Shown one piece after another: positions 25,318 to 33,470 of a stretch of 64,000 nucleotides of DNA. The notes under the pieces are model-generated. The model was given only the letters and a program-made list of their open reading frames with translations, searched no databases and was not told the DNA's origin. The stretch is from Myxococcus eversor (GTDB lineage Bacteria; Myxococcota; Myxococcia; Myxococcales; Myxococcaceae), in the NCBI RefSeq assembly GCF_010894455.1, contig NZ_JAAIXY010000002.1, positions 614,962-678,961 of the forward strand. The letters run 5' to 3'. Within the stretch, counting starts at the first letter, position 1; the number at the start of each line of letters is the position of its first letter. The translations under genes were made by a program, and so were the position numbers.

Positions 25318-26334
25318 ATGAGTCTGTCCCCCCGCCTCCTCACCCTCGCCCTGCTGGCGCCCGCCGCGTGCGGGAAGGCCCCTGCGGAGCTGCCCGCCGC
25401 CGGGCAGGCGGTGATGGACCTGCGCCACACGCGACGGGCGGGTGGACGGGCGGTGGCGCGCTGGAGCGGCGATGCCGTGACGGCGGAGGAGTTGACCGAG
25501 CGCTTCCTGGAGATGAGCCCCGCCTTGCGCGAGCGCTACGTGGAGCCCCGCGCCCGCCGCGAGTACGTGGAGTCGCTGGCCCGGTTTGATTTGCTGGTGC
25601 GCGACGCGCTCGCCCAGGGACTCCAGGACGACCCCGAGGTGGTGGAGGCCACGCGGCGCGCGCTGGTGGGCCGGTTGATGCGCTCACGGCTGGAAGAGGC
25701 GTCGGTGACTGTCACCGACGCGGAGCTGGCGGAGGCGTACGCGGCGCGCAAGGACGACTTCGTGCGCCCGGAGGCCGTGCGCCTGTCCCATGTCTTCCTC
25801 GCCTATCCCCAGCCCTCTATCGATGCCACCGCCAAGCACACGGTGGACATGGCGGCGAACACGCTGCTGGCCCAGGCGAAGACCCTGCCGATGGACGACT
25901 TCGAAGGCTTTGGGAGGCTCGCGCGTGAGCGCAGCCAGGAGCCGCGCACGGCGCCGCTGGATGGCGACATGCGCTTCCTCTCCGACGAGGTCCTGGCCCG
26001 CGAGTACGGGCCGGAGGTCGCCCAGGCGGCCCGCGCGCTGAAGACCGAGGGCGAGCTGAGCAACCCGGTGACGACGAGCAAGGGTGTACACGTGCTCAAG
26101 CTGCGCGCACGCCAGCCGGCGCTGAACCTCTCGCTGGACGACGTGCGCGAGGAGCTGCGCGTGCGGTTGGAGGGCGAGAAGCGCACCCGCGCGTGGGGCG
26201 AGTACCTGGCGCGCGTGGAGAAGCAGCTCTCGTTGTCGGTCGACACGGACGCGCTGGCCGGTGTGCCGGTGGACGTCCAGGCCCCCATGCGCAAGCCGTC
26301 GAGCCCGCTGCCGGGAACGGTGCCCGCGCCATGA
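25318..26334 (+). CDS. PpiC-type peptidyl-prolyl isomerase lipoprotein (first of three)
   Basis: A 338-residue lipoprotein (signal LLTLALLAPAACG) built like a SurA/PrsA chaperone: helical N-terminal region (EELTERFLEMSPALRERYV, LFDLLVRDALAQG-like helix), then a parvulin domain (residues about 150-270: AVRLSHVFLAYP ... GDMRFLSDEV ... NPVTTSKGVHVLKL). Parvulin active-site residues are only partly conserved, so chaperone activity may dominate. First of three similar genes in a row ahead of pdxA. It would act in the periplasm on outer-membrane proteins. Confidence 0.82.
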   Translation: MSLSPRLLTLALLAPAACGKAPAELPAAGQAVMDLRHTRRAGGRAVARWSGDAVTAEELTERFLEMSPALRERYVEPRARREYVESLARFDLLVRDALAQGLQDDPEVVEATRRALVGRLMRSRLEEASVTVTDAELAEAYAARKDDFVRPEAVRLSHVFLAYPQPSIDATAKHTVDMAANTLLAQAKTLPMDDFEGFGRLARERSQEPRTAPLDGDMRFLSDEVLAREYGPEVAQAARALKTEGELSNPVTTSKGVHVLKLRARQPALNLSLDDVREELRVRLEGEKRTRAWGEYLARVEKQLSLSVDTDALAGVPVDVQAPMRKPSSPLPGTVPAP

Positions 26335-26408
26335 GGGCCCGCTTGCCAGCTTGGGGGGCCATCCCCACCTTTGGGAGTCGCCCCCACCCTTCCCCCAGGA
26401 CTCCGCGC

Positions 26409-27398
26409 ATGCGTCTTTCTCCCACCCGCGCTCCCTTGCTGTCCCTGGTGCTCGCCCTGGCGCTGAGTCAGGGGTGCAACACGCCCGTCAAATCGGCGCC
26501 CGACGACACGGTGGTGGCCACCGTGAATGGCGAGGTCCTCTCTCGCGTGGACTTCGAGCAGGAGCTGGGCCGGGAGCTGGCCTCCACGGAGGCCTCCCAG
26601 CGCACGCCGGAGGAGATTGAACCCTTCAAGCGCACGCTGTTGGACACGTACATCCACCGGATGCTGCTGCTCCAGGCGGCGCGGAAGAACAACGTCACCG
26701 TCACCCCGGAAGAGGTGGACCGGGGCGTGCTGCGGCTGTCGGGCGACTATCCGGCCGGCAACTTCAACGAGGTGCTCGCCCAGGGCCAGCTCTCCATGTC
26801 GGAGCTGCGCGCGCGCGAGGCCAGCCGGCTCACCATCGAGAAGCTCTTCGCCGGCCACGTCTACTCGCGCGTGGGGGTGACGGAGGAGGAGCTGCGCGCG
26901 TACTACGCGGCGCACGAGGGCGAGCTGAACGAGAGCGAGCAGGTGCACGCCGCTCAAATCGTGGTGAAGGGCCTGGACGAGGCCCGCCGGCTCCAGACGC
27001 AGCTCAAGTCGGGCAAGAAGTTCTCGGACCTGGCGCGCAGGTACTCGCTGAGCGCGGACGCCAAGGTGGGAGGCGACCTGGGGTTCTTCCCCCGAGGACA
27101 GATGCCGCCGGCCTTCGACGAGGTGGTATTCAAGCTCGGGGTCGGGCAGGTTTCGGACGTGGTGTCCACCGAGTACGGCTACCACCTGTTCAAGGTGCTG
27201 GAGCGCAAGCCCGCGCGGAAGCGGGACTTCGCCGAGGCGCGTCAGTGGGTGGAAGCGAAGTTGATGGAGCAGAAGCGCACGGAGGCGCAGGACGCCTTCG
27301 AGAAGGAACTGCGGGAGAAGGCGCAGGTCCAGGTGAACGAGGCCACGCTGCAGGCCATCCGCGGACAGCCCGCGGCGCTCCCGCAGGCAGCGAAGTGA
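26409..27398 (+). CDS. PpiC/SurA-type peptidyl-prolyl isomerase lipoprotein (second of three)
   Basis: A 329-residue lipoprotein (signal ending LALSQGC). The SurA-like N-terminal domain (VVATVNGEVLSRVDFEQEL ... RTLLDTYIHRMLLLQAARKN) precedes a parvulin domain (ESEQVHAAQIVVKG ... FSDLARRYSLSADAKVGGDLGFFPRGQMPPAFDEVVFKL ... STEYGYHLFKVLE), which is well conserved. ATG 26409 is set by the signal peptide and an AGGA at 8 bases; the reading frame stays open further upstream but looks non-coding. Confidence 0.9.
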   Translation: MRLSPTRAPLLSLVLALALSQGCNTPVKSAPDDTVVATVNGEVLSRVDFEQELGRELASTEASQRTPEEIEPFKRTLLDTYIHRMLLLQAARKNNVTVTPEEVDRGVLRLSGDYPAGNFNEVLAQGQLSMSELRAREASRLTIEKLFAGHVYSRVGVTEEELRAYYAAHEGELNESEQVHAAQIVVKGLDEARRLQTQLKSGKKFSDLARRYSLSADAKVGGDLGFFPRGQMPPAFDEVVFKLGVGQVSDVVSTEYGYHLFKVLERKPARKRDFAEARQWVEAKLMEQKRTEAQDAFEKELREKAQVQVNEATLQAIRGQPAALPQAAK

Positions 27399-27464
27399 CA
27401 TGACGGAATCGAGGGCCTGGCGGACAGTTGGACGGGCCCGGTGTGGTGCGGAAGGATGCACGGA

Positions 27465-28433
27465 ATGAAGAAGCTGGTGGCATTCGTCGCTGCGGCGGCG
27501 CTCCTGGGGGGCGCCACGTCGGCGCGCGCGGAGCTGGTGGACAAGGTGGCGGCGGTGGTGAACCGCGACGTCATCGCGCTGTCGGAGGTTCAGCAGCGCG
27601 CGGCGCCGGAGCTGTCGCGCCTCAATGATCCAGACCCGAGCAAGCGCTCCGAGCAGCGCGCGCAGCTCATGAAGACGGCGCTCGACACCCTCATCGGCGA
27701 GAAGCTGATGGAGGCCGAAATCACGGAGATGGGCATCTCCGCGACCGAGGGCGAGGTGGACGAGCTGGTCAACGACGTGCGCAAGCAGAACAACATCACG
27801 GACCCGGCGCAGTTCGAGCAGGTGCTCACCGCCGAGGGCCTGACGATGACCACGTACCGGGACATGCTGCGCAAGCGCATCCTCCGGGACCGGCTCCTGC
27901 GCATGAAGGTGGGCCCCAAGGTGAAGGTCACCGAGGAGGACCTCAAGGCCGCGTACAACCAGTACGCCCGCGTGGAGGGCGAGGACTCGGAGGTCCACGC
28001 GCGCCACATCCTCGTCGCCGTCGACCCGAAGGCCACCGAGGAGCAGGTGGCCGCCGCGCGCAAGAAGGCGGAGGGCATCGCCACCGAGGCCCGTCGCGAG
28101 GGCATGGACTTCTCCGCCCTGGCGCGCGCCCGCAGCGAGGGCCCCAGCGCCGCGGACGGTGGCGACCTCGGCTGGTTCAAGCGTGGCGTCATGGTGCAGG
28201 CCTTCGAGAAGGTCGCCTTCAACCTCAAGGAGGGCGAGGTGAGCGAGCCGGTGCGCACCAACTTCGGCTGGCACATCCTGAAGGTGGAGGAGCGCCGCTC
28301 CGTCGCCGCGACGTCCTACGAGGAGATGCGTCCGAAGCTGGAGAACAAGATCCTCCAGGAGAAGACGGACAAGTTCCTGGAGCAGTACGTCGCGGAGTTG
28401 AAGCAGAAGGCCAGCATCGACGTGAAGATGTAG
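27465..28433 (+). CDS. SurA-like periplasmic chaperone/isomerase (third of three)
   Basis: A 322-residue exported protein with a cleavable signal (LVAFVAAAALLGGATSARA, no lipobox). A SurA N-terminal domain (LVDKVAAVVNRDVIALSEV ... LIGEKLMEAEITEMG) is followed by one parvulin domain (HARHILVAVDPKATEEQV ... DFSALARARSEGPSAADGGDLGWFKRGVMVQAFEKVAF ... TNFGWHILKVEERR). E. coli SurA has two parvulin domains; this has one. ATG 27465 follows GAAGGA at 8 bases. It directly precedes pdxA, the same linkage as E. coli surA-pdxA, which supports a SurA role in outer-membrane protein folding. Confidence 0.92.
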   Translation: MKKLVAFVAAAALLGGATSARAELVDKVAAVVNRDVIALSEVQQRAAPELSRLNDPDPSKRSEQRAQLMKTALDTLIGEKLMEAEITEMGISATEGEVDELVNDVRKQNNITDPAQFEQVLTAEGLTMTTYRDMLRKRILRDRLLRMKVGPKVKVTEEDLKAAYNQYARVEGEDSEVHARHILVAVDPKATEEQVAAARKKAEGIATEARREGMDFSALARARSEGPSAADGGDLGWFKRGVMVQAFEKVAFNLKEGEVSEPVRTNFGWHILKVEERRSVAATSYEEMRPKLENKILQEKTDKFLEQYVAELKQKASIDVKM

Positions 28434-28454
28434 CCTGTCGTCCCCACGCGGGGG

Positions 28455-29489
28455 ATGCTCGCCACCGTGAGCCTCCCCCTCGTCGGTATCTCCCTGGGTG
28501 ATGTGTCGGGAATCGGTCCGGAGGTGACGGCCGCGGCCCTGGCGCTCCCCGCCGTGCGTCGCGCGCTGGTCCCCGTCGTCTTCGGAGACGGGCCCACGCT
28601 GGAGCGCTTCCCCTTCTTCCGTCGCCATGCGCGCGTGGTGCCCTCCACGCTCTCCCGCGTCGAGTCCCCCACCGTGGTGGAGGTGACGCACCTCGCCGCC
28701 AAGGACCGCGTCCCGGGCAAGCCCTCGCGCGAGGGAGGCCGGGCGCAGTACGCCTACGTGACGGCGGCGATTGAGGCCATGCGCGCGGGACACGTGGACG
28801 CGCTGTGCACGGCGCCGGTGTCGAAGGAGCAGATTTCGCGCGCGGGCATCCCCTTCATGGGCCACACGGAGGTGCTGGCGGAGGCCTTCGGTGTGGAGGT
28901 GATGATGATGATGGACGGGCCGCGCGTGCGCATCGCCCTGGCCACCAACCACGTCCCCCTCTCCGCGCTGTCGAAGCTGCTCACGGTGGACGGGCTCACC
29001 GCGCAGCTCAAGCTCCTCTCACGCAGCCTGACGCCCGTGGTGGGACGCAGGCCTCGCATCGCCGTGCTGGGACTGAATCCGCACGCTGGCGAAGGGGGAT
29101 TGTTGGGACGCGAGGAGGTGGAGGTGATTGGCCCCGCCATCCGCAAGGCGCGCGCGGCGCGGGTGGATGCGCATGGGCCCATCGCGGCGGATGGCCTCTT
29201 CGCCAGGCCCGATGAAGTGGGCAAGCAGTACGACGCGGTGCTGGCCATGTACCACGACCAGGGACTCATCCCCGCGAAGGCGCTCGACTTCGAGCGCACC
29301 GTCAACGTGACGCTGGGGCTGCCGGTGCCACGCACGTCGCCGGACCACGGCACCGCCTATGCGATTGCAGGCAAGGGGCAGGCGAGCTGCGTGCCCATGG
29401 CGGAGGCGCTGCTCAAGGCCGCTCAGCTCGCTCGGCCGCCCGCGCGAGGTGCTCGGCCAGGTCCTCGCCGTCCTTCTCCGCGTCGATGA
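28455..29489 (+). CDS. pdxA: 4-hydroxythreonine-4-phosphate dehydrogenase
   Basis: A 344-residue PdxA. Recognisable signatures are GISLGDVSGIGPE at the N-terminus, LCTAPVSKEQI, IPFMGHTEVLA (metal-binding His), LGLNPHAGEGG, AMYHDQGLIPAKAL (second metal His) and RTSPDHGTAYAIAGKG (third His). It makes the 3-amino-2-oxopropyl phosphate precursor of pyridoxal 5'-phosphate. Start ATG 28455; GTG 28467 is possible. The last 25 residues (ARPPARGARPGPRRP...) overlap the convergent 2Fe-2S gene and are unlike the family, suggesting a recently lost stop. Confidence 0.95.
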   Translation: MLATVSLPLVGISLGDVSGIGPEVTAAALALPAVRRALVPVVFGDGPTLERFPFFRRHARVVPSTLSRVESPTVVEVTHLAAKDRVPGKPSREGGRAQYAYVTAAIEAMRAGHVDALCTAPVSKEQISRAGIPFMGHTEVLAEAFGVEVMMMMDGPRVRIALATNHVPLSALSKLLTVDGLTAQLKLLSRSLTPVVGRRPRIAVLGLNPHAGEGGLLGREEVEVIGPAIRKARAARVDAHGPIAADGLFARPDEVGKQYDAVLAMYHDQGLIPAKALDFERTVNVTLGLPVPRTSPDHGTAYAIAGKGQASCVPMAEALLKAAQLARPPARGARPGPRRPSPRR

Positions 29490-29745
29490 GCTTCACCTCC
29501 GAGCCCGTGCCGCTCGGGGGAATCACCAGCACGGTGACTTTGTCGAGCGGGCACTCGCCCAGACAGCCCGAGGAGAACACGCGGGTGCTGGGGCCCAGGC
29601 CGCGCGCCGCCACGGCTTCCCGGATGCGGCGCGGCAGGTCCACGCCCCCAAGGCGAGGGTCCAGACGCACCGTGCAGTTGTGGCACACGTGCAGCTCGGT
29701 CGGCTGGGAACCTGGAGCGGCCTCGATGGGAGGGGGCTTGCGCAT
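29413..29745 (-). CDS. Thioredoxin-like [2Fe-2S] ferredoxin-domain protein
   Basis: A 110-residue protein with four cysteines in the order CHNC ... SSGCLGECP, resembling the thioredoxin-like 2Fe-2S ferredoxin fold: ELHVCHNCTVRLDPRLGG, RVFSSGCLGECPLDKVTVLV, EDLAEHLARAAE. The first pair is CX2C and the second CX3C. ATG 29745 is the first Met preceding the domain. It overlaps the 3' end of pdxA by 77 bp on the opposite strand. The redox partner is not evident. Confidence 0.82.
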   Translation of the reverse strand: MRKPPPIEAAPGSQPTELHVCHNCTVRLDPRLGGVDLPRRIREAVAARGLGPSTRVFSSGCLGECPLDKVTVLVIPPSGTGSEVKLIDAEKDGEDLAEHLARAAERAERP

Positions 29746-29954
29746 CGCCTGGAAACATAAGGCGGATGGGCCGTGAGCGCCGTAAGCTCCCGCGCGGGTG
29801 CCGAGGGGCGCCCACACCCGGAAAGACGACGTCACCCTCCTGGAATCACCTGGAGCATCAGGTTCCTGGCGAGTTCCTTCCATGGCCCATGCGCGGGTGA
29901 GGGCTGGTACCGAGGGACTTTTCAGATGGGAATCCGGAACACGAGGCGCGGGAC

Positions 29955-31379
29955 ATGAAAGCGCCTTTCGGCAGGGATTTGACGACGGGCAGCATCCCCC
30001 GTCACCTGGTGGCCTTCTCCATCCCGATGTTGATGGGGAGCTTCCTGCAGACGGCGTACAGCTTCATCAACGCCATCTGGGTGGGGCGGTTCCTGGGCAC
30101 CGAGGCGCTGGCGGTGGTGACGGTGAGCTTCCCCGTCGTCTTCGTCCTGTTCTCCATCGGCATGGGCCTCACCATGGCGACGAGCATCCTGGTGTCGCAG
30201 AACTACGGCGCCCGGAAGATGGACGAGCTGCGCAAGGTGGTCGACAGCTCCACGGTGCTCATCTACTCGCTGGGCGTGGTGCTCACGCTGCTGGGCGAGT
30301 GGCTGGCGCCGAGCATCCTCACGTTGATGGACACGCCAAAGGAGATCCACGCGGAGTCCGTCAGCTACCTGCGCATCTTCCTCTTGTCGATGCCGCTGGG
30401 CTTCGGGCTGTTCCTCACGCGCAGCCTGTTGCAGGGCGTGGGTGACTCGAAGACGCCGCTGTATTTCCAGGCGGGCTCCGTCCTGCTCACCACCGCGCTG
30501 GACCCGGTGTTGATGTTCGGGTGGCTGGGATTGCCCAAGCTGGGCTTGAACGGCACGGCGTGGGCCACGGTCATCTCGCAGCTCCTGGCGCTCATCACGC
30601 TGCTCATCTACCTGCGCGTGAAGGACGTGCCCGTGGCGCCGCGCAGGCCTCGGCTGGCCCACCTGGGGCCCATCACCTTGAAGACGCTGCGCATCGGCGT
30701 GCCGGCCGCGGTGCAGCAGTCGCTCGTGTCCATCGGCATGGTGTTCGTGACGGGGCTCGTGAACGGCTTCGGCGAGGTGGCCACGGCGGCGTTCGGCGCG
30801 GCGTCGCGCATCGACCAGATTGCGTTCATGCCGGCGATGACGTTCGGCATGGCCATCTCCACGCTGGCGGGACAGAACCTGGGCGCGGGCCGCTACGACC
30901 GCGTGCAGGAGATCTTCAAGTGGGGCTGCCTGTTCAGCGGCGGCATCACCCTGGTCATCTCGGCGGTGGCGGTGACATTCCCGGAGGCGCTGCTGCGCAT
31001 CTTCGTCTCGGACCCGGCGGTCATCGGGCCGGGCGTCACGTACCTGCACATCGTGGGAGGAACGTACGTCCTGTTCGCGCTCATCTTCGTGAGCAACGGC
31101 ATCATCAACGGCGCGGGACGCACGTTGATGACGACGGCGTTCTCCCTGTTGAGCCTCTGGGTGGTGCGGGTGCCGGTGGCGTACTGGCTGTCGCGCCGCA
31201 TGGGCAGCGTGACGGGCGTGTGGATTGCGATGGCGCTGAGCTTCGGCGTGTCGCTGGTGGTGAGCATGGCCTACTACTTCTCCGGCCGGTGGCGGCGCCC
31301 CCTGGTCAAGAAGCCGCCCGAGGGCCCCACCACGCCCAACCCGGGCGAGGTCTTCGGACACGAGACGGGCGAGGCCTGA
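29955..31379 (+). CDS. MATE family efflux transporter
   Basis: A 474-residue polytopic protein with about 12 helices in two similar halves. N-terminal signature: GSIPRHLVAFSIPMLMGSFLQTAYSFINAIWVGRFLGTEALAVV, and the second half begins RIGVPAAVQQSLVSIGMVFVTGLVNGFGEVATAAFGAASRIDQIAFMP. This is typical of MatE (NorM/DinF-like) cation-coupled exporters. No regulator adjoins. The substrate cannot be read from sequence. The stop codon lies in the loop of a strong hairpin shared with the convergent gene. Confidence 0.95.
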   Translation: MKAPFGRDLTTGSIPRHLVAFSIPMLMGSFLQTAYSFINAIWVGRFLGTEALAVVTVSFPVVFVLFSIGMGLTMATSILVSQNYGARKMDELRKVVDSSTVLIYSLGVVLTLLGEWLAPSILTLMDTPKEIHAESVSYLRIFLLSMPLGFGLFLTRSLLQGVGDSKTPLYFQAGSVLLTTALDPVLMFGWLGLPKLGLNGTAWATVISQLLALITLLIYLRVKDVPVAPRRPRLAHLGPITLKTLRIGVPAAVQQSLVSIGMVFVTGLVNGFGEVATAAFGAASRIDQIAFMPAMTFGMAISTLAGQNLGAGRYDRVQEIFKWGCLFSGGITLVISAVAVTFPEALLRIFVSDPAVIGPGVTYLHIVGGTYVLFALIFVSNGIINGAGRTLMTTAFSLLSLWVVRVPVAYWLSRRMGSVTGVWIAMALSFGVSLVVSMAYYFSGRWRRPLVKKPPEGPTTPNPGEVFGHETGEA

Positions 31380-31391
31380 GCGGCCTCGCCC
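31367..31391. terminator. Bidirectional terminator between convergent genes
   Basis: A perfect 10-bp stem, GGGCGAGGCC and GGCCTCGCCC, with the 5-base loop TGAGC that contains the MATE stop codon. It lies between the plus-strand MATE gene and the minus-strand gene ending at 31406, so it can serve both. Confidence 0.65.
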
Positions 31392-31405
31392 CTTCGGGCC
31401 ACGGA

Positions 31406-33169
31406 CTAGAAGACGAACGGGAAGCGGATGGGCTCCTGCATGCGGACCGTGTGCACGGGGAACTTCCAGCCGCGCACCACGCCCTCGATGCAACCGGCGA
31501 GCGGCGTGGCGCGCAGCGCTTCCGTGTCCATGGCGACGCCCGTCGTCTCGCCGCTCGGCTGCACGGACCAGCGCACCACGAAGCGCCCGCTCTTCTCCGT
31601 GGACGTGTCAGCGGCGTGCTGGCGCAGACACGCGGCGATGGCGGGCTGGTTGGACACGACGACCTGCTTCACGTCCTCCGACGTGAGGTGCTCCTTGGCG
31701 TTGAGCGCGGGCGGGACGTAGACGGTCCGCGTGGCGGTGGGAGCGGACGCGGCACGCTCCTCGTCCGCTTCGTCCGTGAAGCCCAGCTCGCGCGCGAACT
31801 CCTCATCCAGCTCGGACTCGGTGCTGTTCGCGCCGTCCGGGTCGTCCGTGGTGTCCACCGGGACGGACGTGGCCTGCTCGGTGGAGTCCGGCTCCTCGAA
31901 AGTCATCTCCATCACCGCGCCCGCGGAGGCCGCAGCGACGCTCTGGGGCGGAGTGGGGCTCGCGGGAGCGCGGGTCGGCGCGCTCTCGGTGCGCGTGCGC
32001 CGCTCGCCGGACTTCACGGCCAGGGTGTCGCGACGGGCCATCAGGTCCGCGCCGCTCGGGCTCGAGAAGGAGGTGAGCGCCCGCGTCGGGTCCGTCGACG
32101 CGCCTTGCGCATGCAGCCCGTTCGCGACGTCGCTGATATTTCCGGGCGAGGTCGTGACGAAGGGCCCCGTGTACTGGGGCGCGGTGGGGTTCATCGCGTG
32201 GGTGTCGGCCACGCCCGTGGGGACACCTGGAATGGCCCAGTAGCCGATGGCACCCGAAGACACCGTGCTTCCGGTCTGGCCCGACGTGTTCGTACCCATC
32301 TGCGCTCCCGTGTTGTTCGCACCGTTGAGCTGCGCTGAGGCGCTGACGCCGCTGAGCTGGCCCGAGGCGCCGACGTGTCCGGTGGAACCCTGCACGGGGC
32401 TCCCCGAGGCACTCACACCACCGAGCACCGAGGGAGCGCTCGCGCCTTGCTCCCAGAAGCGCACGCTCGCGACCACGAGCATGCCCGCCGCCAGCGCGCC
32501 CACCGCCGCGACGCCCAGCAGAACGCCAGACACCACATCCCGACGACGATTCGGCACCGTCGAAGCAGCCACCGGGCCGCCCCAAGCCTGCTGCTGACCC
32601 GGCGCCATCGGCCCGCCCCACTGCTGCGCGGGCGGAACCATGGGAATGCCCCAGGGCTGCTGCTGGAGATTGAGCGGGCCCTGAACCTCGTTCACGGTGT
32701 TCTTCTGGGACATCGCACGCGAGGCCGCGACACGACGGGCCACCTCCGGAGGCACCACCTTGGAGTGCTCCCACGGCAGGCGCACGGCCTCGGCGACGGG
32801 CACCTCCGGGTTCGCGCGCATCCACTCCGGAATCACCACGGGCGCGGACTCGGACACCGTCTCGTCGGACTCCGCGTCGGAGAACGCGGGCCGAGGAGAC
32901 TCCGCAATCCAGCGCGTCTCCTCTTCCGCCAGGTCGAGCAACGCGCGCATGTCCTCCGCGGCTTCGCGCGTCGACGCGGAGGCCGCATCGCCATCGACCT
33001 CCGGCTCCAGGGCGAGCTCCCGGTCCAGGTATGCGTCGAGGTCGCCATCCAGCGCCTCCATCACACTCAGCGACTCATCCGACTCCTCGTGCTCGAAGCC
33101 ATTCGCCTCGGGATGATTCATGCCCCGCGTACGCCGTGTTTCGTCTCCTCCTGACAGAAGCTCGCCCAC
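31406..33169 (-). CDS. AgmX/PglI C-terminal-domain protein, single-pass membrane
   Basis: A 587-residue protein: acidic cytoplasmic N-terminus (GDLDAYLDRELALEPEVDG), a Gln/Pro/Trp-rich stretch (about 166-200), one membrane helix (about 212-236), a long low-complexity Ser/Thr/Gly linker, and a C-terminal domain (about 490-587: LTSEDVKQVVVSNQPAIAACLRQ ... GRFVVRWSVQPSGETTGVAM ... GCIEGVVRGWKFPVH). The last domain matches the TonB-like AgmX/PglI C-terminus known from M. xanthus gliding proteins, with two conserved Cys. GTG 33169 follows GGGGAGGG; ATG 33121 is the alternative. It likely spans the periplasm. Confidence 0.8.
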   Translation of the reverse strand: MGELLSGGDETRRTRGMNHPEANGFEHEESDESLSVMEALDGDLDAYLDRELALEPEVDGDAASASTREAAEDMRALLDLAEEETRWIAESPRPAFSDAESDETVSESAPVVIPEWMRANPEVPVAEAVRLPWEHSKVVPPEVARRVAASRAMSQKNTVNEVQGPLNLQQQPWGIPMVPPAQQWGGPMAPGQQQAWGGPVAASTVPNRRRDVVSGVLLGVAAVGALAAGMLVVASVRFWEQGASAPSVLGGVSASGSPVQGSTGHVGASGQLSGVSASAQLNGANNTGAQMGTNTSGQTGSTVSSGAIGYWAIPGVPTGVADTHAMNPTAPQYTGPFVTTSPGNISDVANGLHAQGASTDPTRALTSFSSPSGADLMARRDTLAVKSGERRTRTESAPTRAPASPTPPQSVAAASAGAVMEMTFEEPDSTEQATSVPVDTTDDPDGANSTESELDEEFARELGFTDEADEERAASAPTATRTVYVPPALNAKEHLTSEDVKQVVVSNQPAIAACLRQHAADTSTEKSGRFVVRWSVQPSGETTGVAMDTEALRATPLAGCIEGVVRGWKFPVHTVRMQEPIRFPFVF

Positions 33170-33470
33170 ACACCCTCCCCTTCAACCGCGCAGCCATTCC
33201 CGCGCCAGGGCTCGCAACGTAGGGACGGGGCCCGCTCACGCCAGCGTGACTGTCTCGCGCACGACGTTTCATCGCCGTGGCACGCGTTCGCTGTCCGATG
33301 CCTCACCGCTCACGCCTGAAACACGGAGCCACGCCACTCCTGCGCACCGACACCGCACGACGCGTGGCCACCCGCATCCCCACTCCACGCGAGTGCAAGG
33401 TGCACGCACGCGCTCACCCCGAACGCGCACGTACACCCCACGACGCTCACGACACGTGAGTGCACAGCAA
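33170..33470. other. Intergenic gap, no convincing gene
   Basis: About 300 bases between two minus-strand genes. It should hold the promoter of the AgmX/PglI-type gene. Two short inverted repeats are visible: TCACGC-CA-GCGTGA (33236-33249) and CTCACG-ACA-CGTGAG (33446-33460), the latter just downstream of the aldo/keto reductase stop. Open frames here are CAC/CGC-rich and lack start signals. Confidence 0.5.

Noticed and set aside
25803-28952. 1049-codon minus-strand open frame across the isomerase genes
   Set aside because: Runs antisense through three well-supported genes; low-information His/Arg/Gly composition.
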